A stretch of 64,000 bases of DNA from Calamus simplicifolius (taxonomy: Eukaryota > Streptophyta > Magnoliopsida > Arecales > Arecaceae), in assembly GCA_900491605.1 (NCBI GenBank), contig UESW01004565.1, forward strand, positions 183,094-247,093, in the 5' to 3' direction. The first letter of the stretch is position 1, and every line of letters starts with the position of its first letter. The translations under genes were made by a program, and so were the position numbers. Below, piece by piece: positions 48,455 through 60,043 of this stretch. A model generated the notes under the pieces. The model was given only the letters and a program-made list of their open reading frames with translations. It had not been told where the DNA came from and ran no database searches.

Positions 48455-50662
48455 TTAACTCCGCCAAGGCTGGTCCCAAGCTCGGTTTAAGGAGGGTTGT
48501 GTTAGGTAGCTAACAGCCAACGTAAAATTCCATCAGATCTTCTAAAATATGAATCTACTAAATTATGTGGAAAGAAGCAACTAAATGCATAAAAAACGTA
48601 GCAAAAGAAGTTCTAGGAGAATCAAAAGAAAGGACTATTAGGAAAGAAAACTTGGTGGTGGAACAAGGAAGTTCAAACTGCAATCAAGCTTAAAAGGATA
48701 AATTATAAAATTTGGCAAGAGATTAGGGATGAAGAAAGTCTTAAAAAATATAGGGATGCAAGAAGTTAAAAAAGCGATAAGTAATGCCAAACTTAAAGCT
48801 TATGGTGATTTATATAATAGACTAGATACGAAAGAATGTGAAAAGACTATATATAAGCTAGCAAAACTAAGAGAAAAAAAAATCTTGACTATATTAAATG
48901 TATTAAGGATGAAGATGAAAGAGTCTTAGTAAAAGAAGAAGAGATAAAAGAACTATAAAAAAGTTATTTTAAAAAATTATTAAATAAAAATAATTTAGTA
49001 AATTTAAGTGTAGAAGGATGTGATAATTTAGGAGTAACAAATGAAAATAATTTTTTTTTTATAGATTTAGCATGCTTGAGGTTAAAAATGCTGAGTAAAA
49101 TAAAAAATGCAAAGGCATTAGGGCCAAATGCGATCCTTGTTAAGGTTTGAAAGGCTTAAGAGAAATTGGAGTCATGTGGTTAATCAATTTATTTAACAGG
49201 ATTGTAGCAACTAAAAGAATGCCGGATGATTGGAGAAAAAGCATATTAATACTCATATACAAGAATAAAGAAGATATTCAAAATTGTGCAAATTATAGAG
49301 GGATTAAATTGATAAGTCATACAATGAAATTATGGAAGAAAGTAATAGGAAATTGAATAAGAGCTGAAACTTTAGTGTCAAATAATTAATTTGGATTTAT
49401 GCCTAAAAGATCAACCATGTAAGCTATTTATTTATTAAGAAGATTGATGGAGAGGTATAGGGAAATGAAAAAAGATCTTCATATGGTCTTTATTAACTTA
49501 GAGAAAGCATATGATAGAATACTTAGAGAAATAATATGGTAGGTTTTAGAGAAAAAAGGAGTTATCAAAAAATACATAGAATTGATAAAAGATATATAGG
49601 ATAAAGCAATAACTATTGTCAAAATAACAATAGGAGAAACTAGTGAGTTTTCAATTATTATAGATTTACATCAAGAATCTACCTTTAAGTCTGTATCTTT
49701 TGTATTAGTTATGAATGAATTAACCAAACATATTCAAGATGATATTCCATGGTGTATGTTATTTACAGACGATATAGTGTTGATTGATGAAACTAAATTT
49801 GGATTAAATGCTAAGTTAGAGATTTGGAAAGAAGTTTTAGTATCTCAAGATTTCAAGATTAGTAAACTAAGACTGAATATATGAAATATAATTTTAATGA
49901 AAGTATAAATACAAATAAAGAGACAATGAAGATTGCAAGGCAAGAGATACCAAGGAGCAAAAATTTAGGTATTTGGAATCGATTATCTAATAAGAAGGTA
50001 AAATAGGTGAAGATTTGAATCATAGAGTTAAAGCATGATGGATTAAGTGAAGGAATGCTTTGAGAGTATTGTATGACTGACACGTCTCATTAAAATTGAA
50101 AGAAAATTTTTATAAAACCACTATTAGACCAGCTATGCTATATAAAATAGAGTGTTGGGCAATGTTGAAACAACATATGAATAAATTAAGTGTAGTAGAA
50201 ATGTGTATGTTAAGATAGATATGCGGTAAAACTTTAAAAGATAAAATTAGAAATAAACATATACGAGAAATGATAGGAGTAGCCCCAATTGAAGATAAAA
50301 TGAGAAAATCGATTAAGGTGGTCTGAACATATACAACGAAGACCTTTAGATGCTCCAGTTAAAAAGAGTGATCTTTTAACAATTCATTGTAATGATAGAG
50401 GTAGAGGTAGATCTAAACTAATATGGACAGAAATAATTAAAAAATATATAAGTATTTGTAATTTGAGTGTTGACTTAGTCTTGAATAGAATAGAGTGGAG
50501 GAAGCATAGTCATGTAGCCGACCTCATGTAGTTGGAAAAGGCTTAGATGAGTTGAGTTGAGTATTTGTAATTTGACTATCGACTTAGTCCTGAATAGAGC
50601 AGAGTAGAGGAAGTAGATTCATGTAGTCGACCCCATATATTTGGGAAAAGGCTTAGTTGAGT
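48455..50662 (+). mobile_element. RTE LINE with internal deletion and duplicated 3' tail
   Basis: It starts with a GGCTGGTCCCAAGCTCGG leader like that of plant RTE elements. It jumps to the region after the endonuclease (MWKEATKCIKNVAKEVLGES), then RT blocks DDWRKSILILIYKNKEDIQN, NCANYRGIKLISH and FTDDIVLIDETKFG, then the HIQRRPLDAPV region. The apurinic endonuclease domain is missing. Stops are frequent. The 3' tail occurs twice (about 50450-50558 and 50559-50662). Confidence 0.85.
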
Positions 50663-50669
50663 TGTACAA

Positions 50670-50762
50670 ATGTTATGACTTAGAACAAAGCTGAATGGAG
50701 AATAAGAATTCATGCAACCGACTTCAATTAGTTTGGGATTAAGGTTTTGTTGTTGTTGTCAT
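50670..50762 (+). mobile_element. Second-family LINE/SINE tail
   Basis: ATTCATGCAACCGACTTCAA, then TTTGGGATTAAGG, then a GTTGTTGTTGT end. It is related to, but clearly diverged from, the RTE tails just upstream. Confidence 0.55.
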
Positions 50763-50917
50763 TGTAAATAGACAAAAGGTCTTTGGTAATGTCTTATTAC
50801 ATTTGTTCCAAGGCATACGCTGAATGGGTCCTCTCCAGTTCAAGTGGAATTGCAAGTGATCTATATCATGCATGTGATGTTGGTACCTGGTGTGTCCTGA
50901 GGCTCCATGTACTACAG

Positions 50918-52356
50918 GTATGTGTCTTGTACCCTATGCTTGCTTGGTGATTCCTTTGAAGAATAAACAATATGACTTGCAACAGAGGCAGAACTACAAC
51001 TGAGCAGTTATGGCATGGAAGTCTGATCAAAGATGCTAAAGGGAACTATTTTCTTTTGTCAAGAGAACTCGCTGTTTTGTTTTCTTTTAGTAAAATATTT
51101 TGCTGGTTGATTATTCTATTTACCTGAAAGTTCAATTTTTGTTGTCATTTATTGGAGGACAAAGATGTATATAGTGCTTTACAAATAGGGCTGGCAGTTG
51201 ATCTAACTATACATGAGTAGTTGATAACAAATAGTTTTGCAAGAGGAAAGAGAGAACGAAGGAAAGAGGAAAAGACGGAAAGCTAACTGATTGCCAAAGA
51301 GGGCATACCTTATAGGCACTTCTTTTTTCTAAGAGTCTCTCTTTAATTGAGAGAGACAGAGAGCTAACTATACATGAGTAGTTATATTCTCAAATTTTCT
51401 TCTTCCTTTGTTCTTCCAGGCTTTAAATGTGGCCTCTAATAGAAATGTCAGGTAACCACTAGACTCACGAAAAGCTTAAGAGCCTGTTTAGTTATGGACA
51501 ACTAGGAGTGTTTTCTAAAAAAATCTTTTATAGAGAATAAAAATAGAATTTTGCATTCAAATCTAATATTTTTTTCAAATAAAAAAATTAAAAACCATGT
51601 TTTCTAATTTTTAGATGTATACTAGGTCCAAAAAACAATCCACCATCTTTGGTTTGTTTTTCAATTGTTTTCTTCTTAAATGAAGAAGTATTTTTCTCAT
51701 GTTTTCTATTATCATATTTTCAGCATCCATTAGCACCTCCACAACCAATCACCCCTCACTATCCATCTCCAATCACCGGCGCCATGACCACCACCACCAC
51801 CATTACCAACACCAGAACCACCATCATTACCACCATTATATCTCCACCATATTCATCATCATCCACCGTTACCATTATATTTCCACTATTCATCACCATC
51901 ATCACTATACCTCTACCTGCTATCACTACCACCTACCCTTATCATCCATCATTCCTTCACCATCAGCACCACCTCTACCATAAATCCTTCACTACCACAA
52001 CCACTACGAGCCACCACCATCATCACACCTCGACTACTCACTATTATCCCCATAACGATCACCATACTTCCATCACTGCCCCTCCCTTTCAACCCCCCCC
52101 CCCCCTCCCCTAGCCACCACCATTGCCACCTTCCTCCACCTCACATCACCGCCGCCACCTGCCATCACTCCCATTGTATCTGCATCACCCACCATAGTCG
52201 CCATCCTCCACCCCATTATCTGATCTTGATTAATTGTCCAGTTAAGAACCTGTACCTCCCTGCTAATATGAAATTCTTATGTGATGTTTCCATGCATTCT
52301 TTTATTCGGCCACTAATAATATTAATTGATGAACACCTAGCTTTATCTGACTTCAA
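50918..52356. other. Intron with CAC/CAT-rich low-complexity tract
   Basis: 51,720-52,225 is nearly free of G on the + strand and consists of CAC, CAT and TCC-type motifs, with a C run at about 52090-52103. A MITE-like end (GCCTGTTTAGTTATGGAC) lies near 51483. Open frames here are His/Thr/Pro-rich by composition only. Confidence 0.8.
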
Positions 52357-52753
52357 TTTCTGGACTTTTGGCTTTCTTTCATGGCTGTGGTGAGCACTTT
52401 TATATGTACGGCTACAATTGATGAGGCTTCAATAAGAGCCATCCACACAAGCGTATCCATTCTCACTGCTCCGTTAGCTGTGATAGGTGCAATCAGGTAT
52501 CTCTATGCTGGATAAATGATTTTGTATTTAGATTTATCTCCATTTGCAGGTTCTCAAGTACATTATAATCATAATTTCTGGTCAGCAAATATTGTCATTG
52601 TTATATCAATAGGCCTTGATGGTCTGTTTTCGGATGGTTTTAAGAGTTTTGGACAGCATGCAGATCCATATACTGTCCACCAGGATTTGATTTAAATATG
52701 CCTGAAAGGTGTGCTTCCATAAAACTGCCGAATGTGTTACATTTTTTGCATGC

Positions 52754-52952
52754 TGTGATGCCCTTCTCAATAGTCTTACATCGGAAATTGGGAGTTAGTT
52801 GTATGGTTTAAACCAGTTAAGGAAGATGGACAAATATCAATTGGATCCCTTTTGGGCTGTGGTGGCTCAAGTTGGTGTGGACCTTGTTCATCTTGCTTTC
52901 TTGTAATGAAACGGGCTCGTGGGTGTGGCGGGCCGGGGCCCGAGTAGTTACA
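52754..52952 (+). repeat. 5' LTR of the TRIM
   Basis: Clearly homologous to 53185-53386 along its length, with a GC palindrome (GGGCCGGGGCCC) near its end. Confidence 0.94.
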
Positions 52953-53184
52953 ATATGGTATCAGAGCCATGCACCAGCCGGGAGTGCAAGAGCTAAGTGC
53001 CACACAAAGCAAAGTGCTACATCGATGGGAGCCACCTTTGAACCTGTGGGGGTCATTAGGCAAAGTGCTACATTGATGGGAGCCACCTCTTGAACCTGTA
53101 GGGGCCTCTAGAATTCTGCCTGCCTGGTGGTTATGATCATGTGCCCCTAGCGACGAGGACGTCGCCTTTGTAAAGGGGATAGAT

Positions 53185-53386
53185 TGTAATGCCCCTCCCA
53201 ATAGTCCCACATCAAGAAATTGAGAGTTGGTTGTATGGTTTATAATCAGTTAAAAAAGATGGACAAGTACCAATTAGATCCTTTTTGGGTTGTGATGGCC
53301 CAAGTTGGTGTAAAACTTGTCCATCTTGCTTTCTTGTAATGAAACGGGTTCGTGGGTACTGCGGGCCCGAGGCCCGGGTCGTTACA
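53185..53386 (+). repeat. 3' LTR of the TRIM
   Basis: Ends GGCCCGGGTCGTTACA, followed by CATGC. Confidence 0.94.
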
Positions 53387-54166
53387 CATGCAAAGAAGAT
53401 AACTTTGTATCACAGTGATTGTAAAACTGATCATTCTTGTTTTCTATTGATGTATTGATGTTAAGTAGCATCTGGTCCAGTGTTACCCTTGGTACTTTGC
53501 TCTCAAGTGCCCTGTAATTGTATAAGGTCTATGAGTTACATATTCTACACTGGCATCCAGCAGCCCACGGCAAATCTATTCCCACAGCAAATCTATTAAA
53601 GTTTTGAATAACTCTGTCTGTCGTTGTTGCAGATGGCAAAATATTAAAAGTTGGTTCTGGAATCTTATGTGGACGCTGCAGAAAAGATTTCGTTGGCGGT
53701 TTGTATTATTGGGTTTTATTGCACTAGCTTTGGCTGCAACATGCTGGAAAATTGAAACCAATTAAAGTTACTGGATACGGCAAAGGTATAACAGATCCTT
53801 TGGTCATAAAAATTACTTCTGCAATCATTGCTTGGTTTCCATTGGAACAGCTCAGTATCTCATTACTGTCAAATATGCTGATGGAGTTCTAATTATCTCC
53901 AGCTGTACCTCCATATAGTTTATATGTTAATGGAGAACCCAGTAAAGCTTAGAAACTAGATGAGTGTTCTAGCATATAAATATAAGTATTTGAGATCATT
54001 CTTGCTTGCCATAGATGATTTGCTTGACTGCAGCTTATGGCATATTACCATATACATCTTCTTCTTCTTGTGCTCGGTTCGTGCAAATGGAAGCAATAAG
54101 CAGCAAGAGCCTGAATATCATCAAGCACAGAAGGACTCATCAATAAGAACAGAGCAAGCAAGGTAA

Positions 54167-55286
54167 ACAGAAAACAGAGAAATGGATGGGGACTTGACTT
54201 CTATCTTTCCACATCGTGCTATGCTAATCAAGTGAGACCAGGTGTAAAGGAAGCCAGCTGATCAAATTGACCCAATATAAGGCCATGACATGCAACAATT
54301 GTACATTTCAGGGGCCAAGGGAAATTAAAAATTGGGAGTAGGTTTCAATTTTTATCCACGTATAATTGCAAAGGGGGCAGTTGAGTGAAATTTTCGGGAG
54401 TGATGAGCTTAGTAGACTGTATTTCTTCCCTTCAACTTAACTGTCCTTGATAAAGGTGGAAATAAGGACAGAAGGGATTTTTTCTCTCATTCCTATAAAT
54501 TTGCAGCAATAATCAGATTAATCTAAAGAAATGTGGGAATTGTTTGAGAGTTATTTTAAGTGATTGAATTCAAACTTTTTTATACCCAATTCCTCAGGAT
54601 TGGATGGTTCCTCTTTCAAACCATATGATCTGTTTCCACTGTATTGGAGCAATCTTGTTAACTTATACCCCAAAATTTTAAACTACCAAAAAAAAAAAAA
54701 AAGGTCAATAATGGATTTAAAGCTTTAACACACTCCTCATGAATAGAATCGAATCAGAAAGGATAACACATGGGGGGTCCAAATCGGTGATATTTTGACT
54801 GTGAAGCCATCTCATCACTAAATTATGAGAGCTTAAATTATTGCCTTGGCTTAGAGACCATTTTCACTTCGAGGTGTTGGAGATGTTGTTTCTTCCGGAT
54901 ATTAATAAATAATCAAATTATTTCATATGGTTTGTGGTTGGATTATTCTACTCCAAATTAATTTAATTCTGATGGGAACCGAGTCAAATGGGCTGAAACC
55001 AAGCTTGCAGCTAAAGTAGCAGACATTTTCCCATGGATTATTTTTGTTCCTCCAAGGAGCGTCCTTTGACGTCGCCACAAAAATAATTATACCCAGAGCA
55101 AGAACTCTTTAAGCGCATCACGAAGCAAAGCATACAACCAGCATTTGGAATAATTAAACCCTCTCACGCCACAAAAAAATAAACAAGACAGAGACTCCTA
55201 TGTAACATGAATACAATCCCTTGAAAGCAAAAATTCTTCTGATCCAGCGTGACACTCGATCGATTCCACATTTGACTTGCTGAAAT
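54167..55286. other. Convergent intergenic region
   Basis: It holds the presumed 3' ends of the + strand TMEM8-like pseudogene and the - strand kinase gene. An A run lies at about 54690-54703. No gene seen. Confidence 0.5.
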
Positions 55287-57967
55287 TCATGCCATCAGCT
55301 CTCCTCTCCCTCGTTGGTTTAGAGCAGTGTTTCCTTGATGGGATGGTTGGGCGAGGGAATCTGAAGACAGGAGCTCCCTGTAATCTTTACGTATGTTCCA
55401 TAAGATTTCTGCGCACCTCCTCATGCTGGGCCTTTTCTTTCTGGTCGGAGCTAAGCACTGGAGTACAAGCTCAAAGACTGTTCTACTGCCAGATTGGTGG
55501 GTGCATTTCGTGATAGATTTGGGTCCAACGTCCGCATCGCATTCCCTTCCGTAAAGTTCTTCACTGCCTGCACTTTCACAAAAACAAGTAGGAGAATTCA
55601 CCATCCAATCTGGTTAACCGCAGCAAACCATTTTTATACCAATCTATCCATCCATACATACCCATTTCGCTGTAACCCGTTCTTCGAGTACCCTTCTCGA
55701 TTCTATGGGGCGTCTCCCAGATACTAACTCCACCAGCAGTACACCAAATGAGAAGACATCGCTCCTCGTCGTGAGCTGATAGGTTCTAAGATATTCTGGA
55801 TCCAGATAACCTGCAGTCCCTTTAACTTGCGTTGAAACATGGGTAGCTCCAGACTCGTTTTCAGCAAGTCGAGCAAACCCAAAATCAGCAACCTTGGCAC
55901 GGAGTTTGTCCGTTATCAGAATGTTAGAGGATTTAATATCTCTGTGAATGATAGGATGTTCTGCACGTAATCAAATTATTTTGTGAATCAGGACGAGAAA
56001 TTTTCAAACGAGAATCTAAAAGAAGCTCTCAGCTTTCATGAACCAAATCAAACATGCAACATGATGCTGGCGATTCAAGTATGGATTCTGTGGGAAAACT
56101 AGCTAATAATTCTAGGAATTCATCTGAATCTGTATGAAGATTCTTTACTTCATTAAAGCCATAGAAGCTGAGAATATCAAGCACTTGGTTACTACCACAA
56201 TTCTCTGTAAGTCGCAACGTTTCTAGCAGAGCCATCACAATCATCCAGCTGATCTTTTTAGTTATGACTATAGAAATATACGAGAATAACAAAAATTCCA
56301 AACACTTTAAACGTACCTGAATACATATGAAGATATGTGACGGCATGAGCAACATCGATTGCGATATCCAGCCGTGCGGCAAAGTCCAGAGGTTTTCCAC
56401 GTCGACCTGAATTTTGTGAAACTCTTGTCAGCACTCGGCAGGCCAATGTTGAATAATCGAAAGAAATAGCAGTAGCCGAAGATGTTCTCATGCAATGACA
56501 CTGATCTTTCAACTATCTAACAGCGATACAATGACAATTAAATAGTAATAAAGGGACAATGTGCAACAAAAAACATACAGTCGAGATGTTCTCGAAGAGT
56601 TCCATTAGGGACATATTCAACAACAAGGATCCTCTCATCCTCATATTCCACAAACCCATAGAATCTGACCAGATTCAGATGCTCAACCCGTGCCAAAGTC
56701 TGTATCTCACTCTGGAATTCCCCGCTCAGATGGCTATCATAAATACTCTGCAAAGAATCAAAGCCCAATACCGATAAGTTCTTTTCACAAAAATGGAGGC
56801 TAGAACTCATCGTAGCATTTCATTAAAGAAACTGAAAAAGGAGTACAAAGAGCCACAATCATTTGCACTGAAAGAAAGAAAGAAAGAAAGAAAAGCCATA
56901 GTATTCCAAAACGACTTCATTTAACCTTTTTGGCACGCTTAACAGCAACCAGAGTACCATCATCTAGTTGGCCTTTGTAGACCGTCCCCGAGCCACCTTG
57001 TCCAACCTTCAAATCTGGGGAGAACTTTTTAGTGGCTTTGTGGATCTCCGCCATGGTGAATCTCACACTTCCAGGCTCTCTAGGGGTATTGCCTGACGAG
57101 CTTCCAGGGGAGCTTCCATAAGGATTGCGTGATGAGGTAACTGACAAAAATCATCATAAAAAAAAAAGGGTCAAGCAAACTGAAGTTGCCAATCCTTTTG
57201 CCAACCTCTCAAACCGACAGATCCAACCCTTAATTTCACAGAAATTTGCAATTTGGATGATTAACTGCATCAAAACGATTAGAAAATTTAACATTTGCAC
57301 TTCAAATTTCTAAAATAATCTTGATAGGAAAACAAAAAATTGGGGAGAAAATCAAAAGAACCTTTTTTTTTTTCTTGTAATGATCTGAACCAATAAATTT
57401 TTTTATCGCCCCTACGAGAACATTGTTGAGTACTACTATCATCACAGAACGATTACTACCTCAAACTCTAAAATCAAAAATTTTTATAGCTAAACAAGCA
57501 CTTATTGGCCTCCAACAACAAACAAAACAAATTTTTCTTTCGCCCCACAACAATCTCGCCTATTTCCAAATCAAAACAAGAAGACAATAAACGAGAGAGC
57601 TAGTTTCTTCAGAAACCAACAACTTCCACCCCGATCCGAACCAAAGTCCAAAATTTCCTGCAAGGGAGCAAAGAAGCTTACGAGGAGGAGGTGTGAAGTC
57701 CTCCGAGAAGTCCCCCCTCTCCGACCTCACAGCCGGCGGGCCGAAACACGACCCGATCGCCCGGGCGGCAATAGTGACTGGGTTCCGGCGGGACAAAGCC
57801 GACGACAACGACGACGACAACGACGACGAAGACGACGACGACGACTTGCTGCAGCCGGAGGAGCGCGAGAAGACGGAGTGCTGAGAGACGTCCCAGCTAT
57901 CCTTGGACTTCGGGCTGGTGGTGCTAGGGCTCCTCCCACCGCCGGAGGCCTTCGCGGGGCTCCGCAT
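55287..57967 (-). CDS. Calmodulin-binding receptor-like cytoplasmic kinase (CRCK type), frameshift in last exon
   Basis: Six exons on the minus strand: 57967-57682, 57140-56926, 56747-56579, 56406-56317, 55960-55662, 55567-55287, all with GT-AG borders and matching phases. The start is the ATG at 57967 (MRSPAKASGGGRSPS). A Ser-rich N-terminus precedes the kinase domain: GQGGSGTVYKG loop, VAVKRAKK lysine, SEIQTLARVEHLNLVRFYGF, IIHRDIKSSNILI, ADFGFARL, GTAGYLDPEYLRTYQLT, SDVFSFGVLLVEL. It is an RD kinase resembling plant CRCK2/CRCK3, expected in cytoplasm or at the plasma membrane. The coding sum is 1,340 bases, one short of a multiple of three. A base is missing in the GAACAG stretch near 55479-55484, so translation ends early, losing CLAPTRKKRPSMRRC and the tail. 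Confidence 0.85.
56870..56894 (+). repeat. (GAAA)n microsatellite in a kinase intron
   Basis: About six units on the + strand, inside the intron between the kinase exons ending at 56926 and starting at 56747. Confidence 0.9.
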
Positions 57968-59670
57968 CGTCGGGAAGCCGCGGGAAAGACGACGGGGTTC
58001 GGTTGGCGAGACGCGCGCCGCTCGCAAGCTTTCTTAGCTCCGGTCTTTGCCGGCGGTCGCTTCAGCGTGGGTCTGCAAACGTGGCCCGGCTCCTGGCCGT
58101 TACTTAAGACTTCAAGTTGAGACAGTGAAGTCAACGTCAGCTTCGAGAAACCCCACACGCAACTGCCGAGCTTAAAACAGCCAACGCTGTCCGTGTTTTT
58201 TTTTTTTTCTTCTTAGAAATATGTTGGTTGGCCGTTAGATTTGAACTTGTTTTACTGCTAATATTTTGAGCTTTTGTGCCATTAGTTAATATTTCCATAT
58301 TCATTCCTTCAGTAACGCAAGGGGGGAAATTCTTCTACCTTAGGCCATGGGGTCTTGGTGTGACTTGTATTATTTGACGTAACGCATGGGTTGGTTGACT
58401 AAAGTTTCCAAGATAATATTAGTGGCCAATAAACTTTTTTTCCCTATGTGATAAGCACTAAGAAATATTCTCCTCAATTGCATATCAAATAACACACTAA
58501 TTCAGGCAGCTAACATGTATTTAAAAAAGTTATCCTGGCTTCATCAGGATTCAGGAGTAAGCCTTTTTGTTAAAAAAAATATAAAAATATTCATTAATAA
58601 TAATTTTATCAAATAAATTATAATAAGTTTGTAAAATACAAGAGAAACACATGCATTTTTATGTTATTTGAACTACTTAATTCTGTATCAATATTCAAGA
58701 TTCAGTCAGTACATAAGCAATGCAAAACTGCACACTTATCAACAGAAATTTTTACACATTTTTTTATCATTAATTAATTAATAATTTTTGATGATTAAAT
58801 TATATATGAATTGGAATTTTTTTTTTTTTTTTTTTTTTTTTGGAGCAAGTGAGAGGAGACACTTCAACAAATCAAAGCCTCATAAATGTACAACCTAAGC
58901 TATCGACATTTGCCAGAAGAAATACTGCACGTGAACAACCAACTAGTCCACCACTTGAATTGTCTCCATAATACGGCCATGAAAAAGCTAAAGGCTCACT
59001 GTTAACTTATTAGTACTATTAAGCATGGGGATGTGGCTGGCAAAAGTCTTAAATGATACACTGCGTTAATTATTAGCAATTAATTAATGGGTCACTTTCT
59101 AATTTCATTGTAGCAAGCAGTAGCTAACAAGTCTTCCTCTTTGGCCTCTATGCATATATATTGGTGAGATTGGGATGGGGTAAATTTTTGCCTTTTTATT
59201 CGCTACTCATACTACATGTAAATGAACCATTTTCTGCTATACATCTATTTTCTATTTAATTTATATACATATTGAATAGCTAAGGGGAGGTAGACGATTT
59301 TGAGATGGGTGGAAGCCTAGTTGGGTATGCTGGGTGGATCAAATCCAAGTCTATGGTGTCAAGGAATAAAGTTTTTACAAACACAAGCAATTAGCATTTC
59401 AGAGAAGGATAATTGCTGCTTCAAAGAGATCAACAGGAGAAAAGAATGTAAAATCTTAATAATTAACATAAAAACAATGAATAACAGAACCAGAAACCTA
59501 ATCAGTCTGGTTGTTCTAACTACAAAACCATTACCATTGTAATCTCTGTTACTTTATTATTCGAACTTAATCAAACAACTTCATTATTTTGTTGCAACAG
59601 CGAAAGGCACCGAGCATTCCCTCGCAAACACGGTAACGCAGGTGGGCCAAAGAGAGATTTTAATTGACGC
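57968..59670. other. Kinase-gene 5' flank and intergenic DNA
   Basis: The first 180 bp are GC-rich and probably hold the kinase leader and promoter. T runs occur at 58197-58211 and 58818-58841, followed by AT-rich DNA. No gene seen. Confidence 0.5.
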
Positions 59671-59862
59671 AAAAGTCTTTTGTTGCATCGTCCGTCTTTC
59701 GATGCAACAAGCGCGTATAAATCGTGTAAATTGATTGTTTATGCATGTCAACGCACGTACGACGACTCAATAAATTTTGTTGTGTGTCAGCATACATAAG
59801 CAATCAATTTATATGATCGATGCGTGCTTGCTGCACCGAAAGACGATGCAGCAAGTCTTTTC
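59671..59862. mobile_element. Foldback MITE, copy 2 of the family at 7.6 kb
   Basis: The left arm (AAAAGTCTTTTGTTGCATCG) mirrors the right arm, whose reverse complement reads GAAAAGACTTGCTGCATCGT. Each arm folds on itself (CTTGCTGCATCG with CGGTGCAGCAAG). The arms match those at 7622-7813. Confidence 0.72.
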
Positions 59863-60043
59863 TTAACATCCATTGATTTGAAGTGATGTAGTTGACACCG
59901 ACAGTCGTTTCTGTCATGGACCCAGTTGCACAATTACGGACAGAGTGCATTTTCGATCTGCTGAGGCGGTGCATGAAGGGTTGCCAACGTTTATATTAAT
60001 CCAGCTCAGTCTCAATCCATAAGATACTGTTTTGAAAAAGTCT

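Larger units (their letters stand above)
46765..50917 (+). pseudogene. TMEM8-like first transmembrane exons
   Basis: Exon 46765-46843 encodes the first membrane segment (HMWQSIF, then VASNAAAILQSIWALQQK) with one base missing in CTAG near 46790. Exon 50813-50917 is intact: AYAEWVLSSSSGIASDLYHA, then CDVGTWCVLRLHVLQ. It carries the conserved Ser, His and Asp positions (LYHACD) of the CREST domain. The 4-kb intron between them is filled by RTE LINE pieces. Confidence 0.85.
52754..53386 (+). mobile_element. TRIM (terminal-repeat retrotransposon in miniature), 633 bp
   Basis: Two LTRs (52754-52952, 199 bp; 53185-53386, 202 bp) start TGTRATGCCC and end GTTACA. The target duplication CATGC is perfect (52749-52753 and 53387-53391). 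A perfect TGGTATCAGAGCCA primer site lies three bases after the first LTR (52956-52969). A purine tract (AAAGGGGATAGA) precedes the second LTR. The 232-bp interior has no coding capacity and contains an internal direct repeat of about 50 bp (GCAAAGTGCTACAT). It must use another element's proteins. It lies in an intron of the TMEM8-like pseudogene. Confidence 0.95.
42917..54166 (+). pseudogene. TMEM8/PGAP6-like (EGF, DUF3522) membrane protein gene, decayed
   Basis: Ten exon remnants in order (42917-42985, 43202-43938, 45189-45708, 45828-45892, 46765-46843, 50813-50917, 52357-52496, 52581-52708, 53633-53785, 54034-54166) spell the C-terminal two thirds of a plant TMEM8-type protein: ectodomain, EGF module, then the multipass DUF3522 domain of the CREST superfamily. 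The animal relative PGAP6 is a GPI-specific phospholipase A2; the plant role is not known to me. Splice phases agree between exons. Damage includes TGA 43493, TAG 45600, TAA 53763, several indels and two acceptors lacking AG. The N-terminal exons were not found. Substitutions at splice and active-site-type positions argue for true decay over sequencing error. Confidence 0.82.
52357..54166 (+). pseudogene. TMEM8-like C-terminal membrane exons
   Basis: 52357-52496 reads FLDFWLSFMAVVSTFICTAT and DEASIRAIHTSVSILTAPLA, but the bases before it are CTTCAA, not an AG. 52581-52708 starts SANIVIVISIG after TTTCTG, again without AG, and then shifts frame. 53633-53785 reads RFRWRFVLLGFIALALAATC, then a TAA at 53763-53765, then SYWIRQR where the family has a His-bearing WIWHS-like segment. 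54034-54166 gives SLWHITIYIFFFLCS and ends EQAR plus TAA, matching the family's C-terminus. Confidence 0.82.

Noticed and set aside
51649..52113. A 154-codon His/Thr/Pro-rich open frame
   Set aside because: It arises from the CAC/CAT low-complexity tract and matches no protein pattern.
52754..53386. Cassandra-type TRIM with embedded 5S rRNA
   Set aside because: No 5S-like box A/C sequence was seen in the LTRs.
57727..58158. Open frame on the minus strand overlapping kinase exon 1 in another frame
   Set aside because: It is a GC-composition shadow of the Ser-rich kinase N-terminus.
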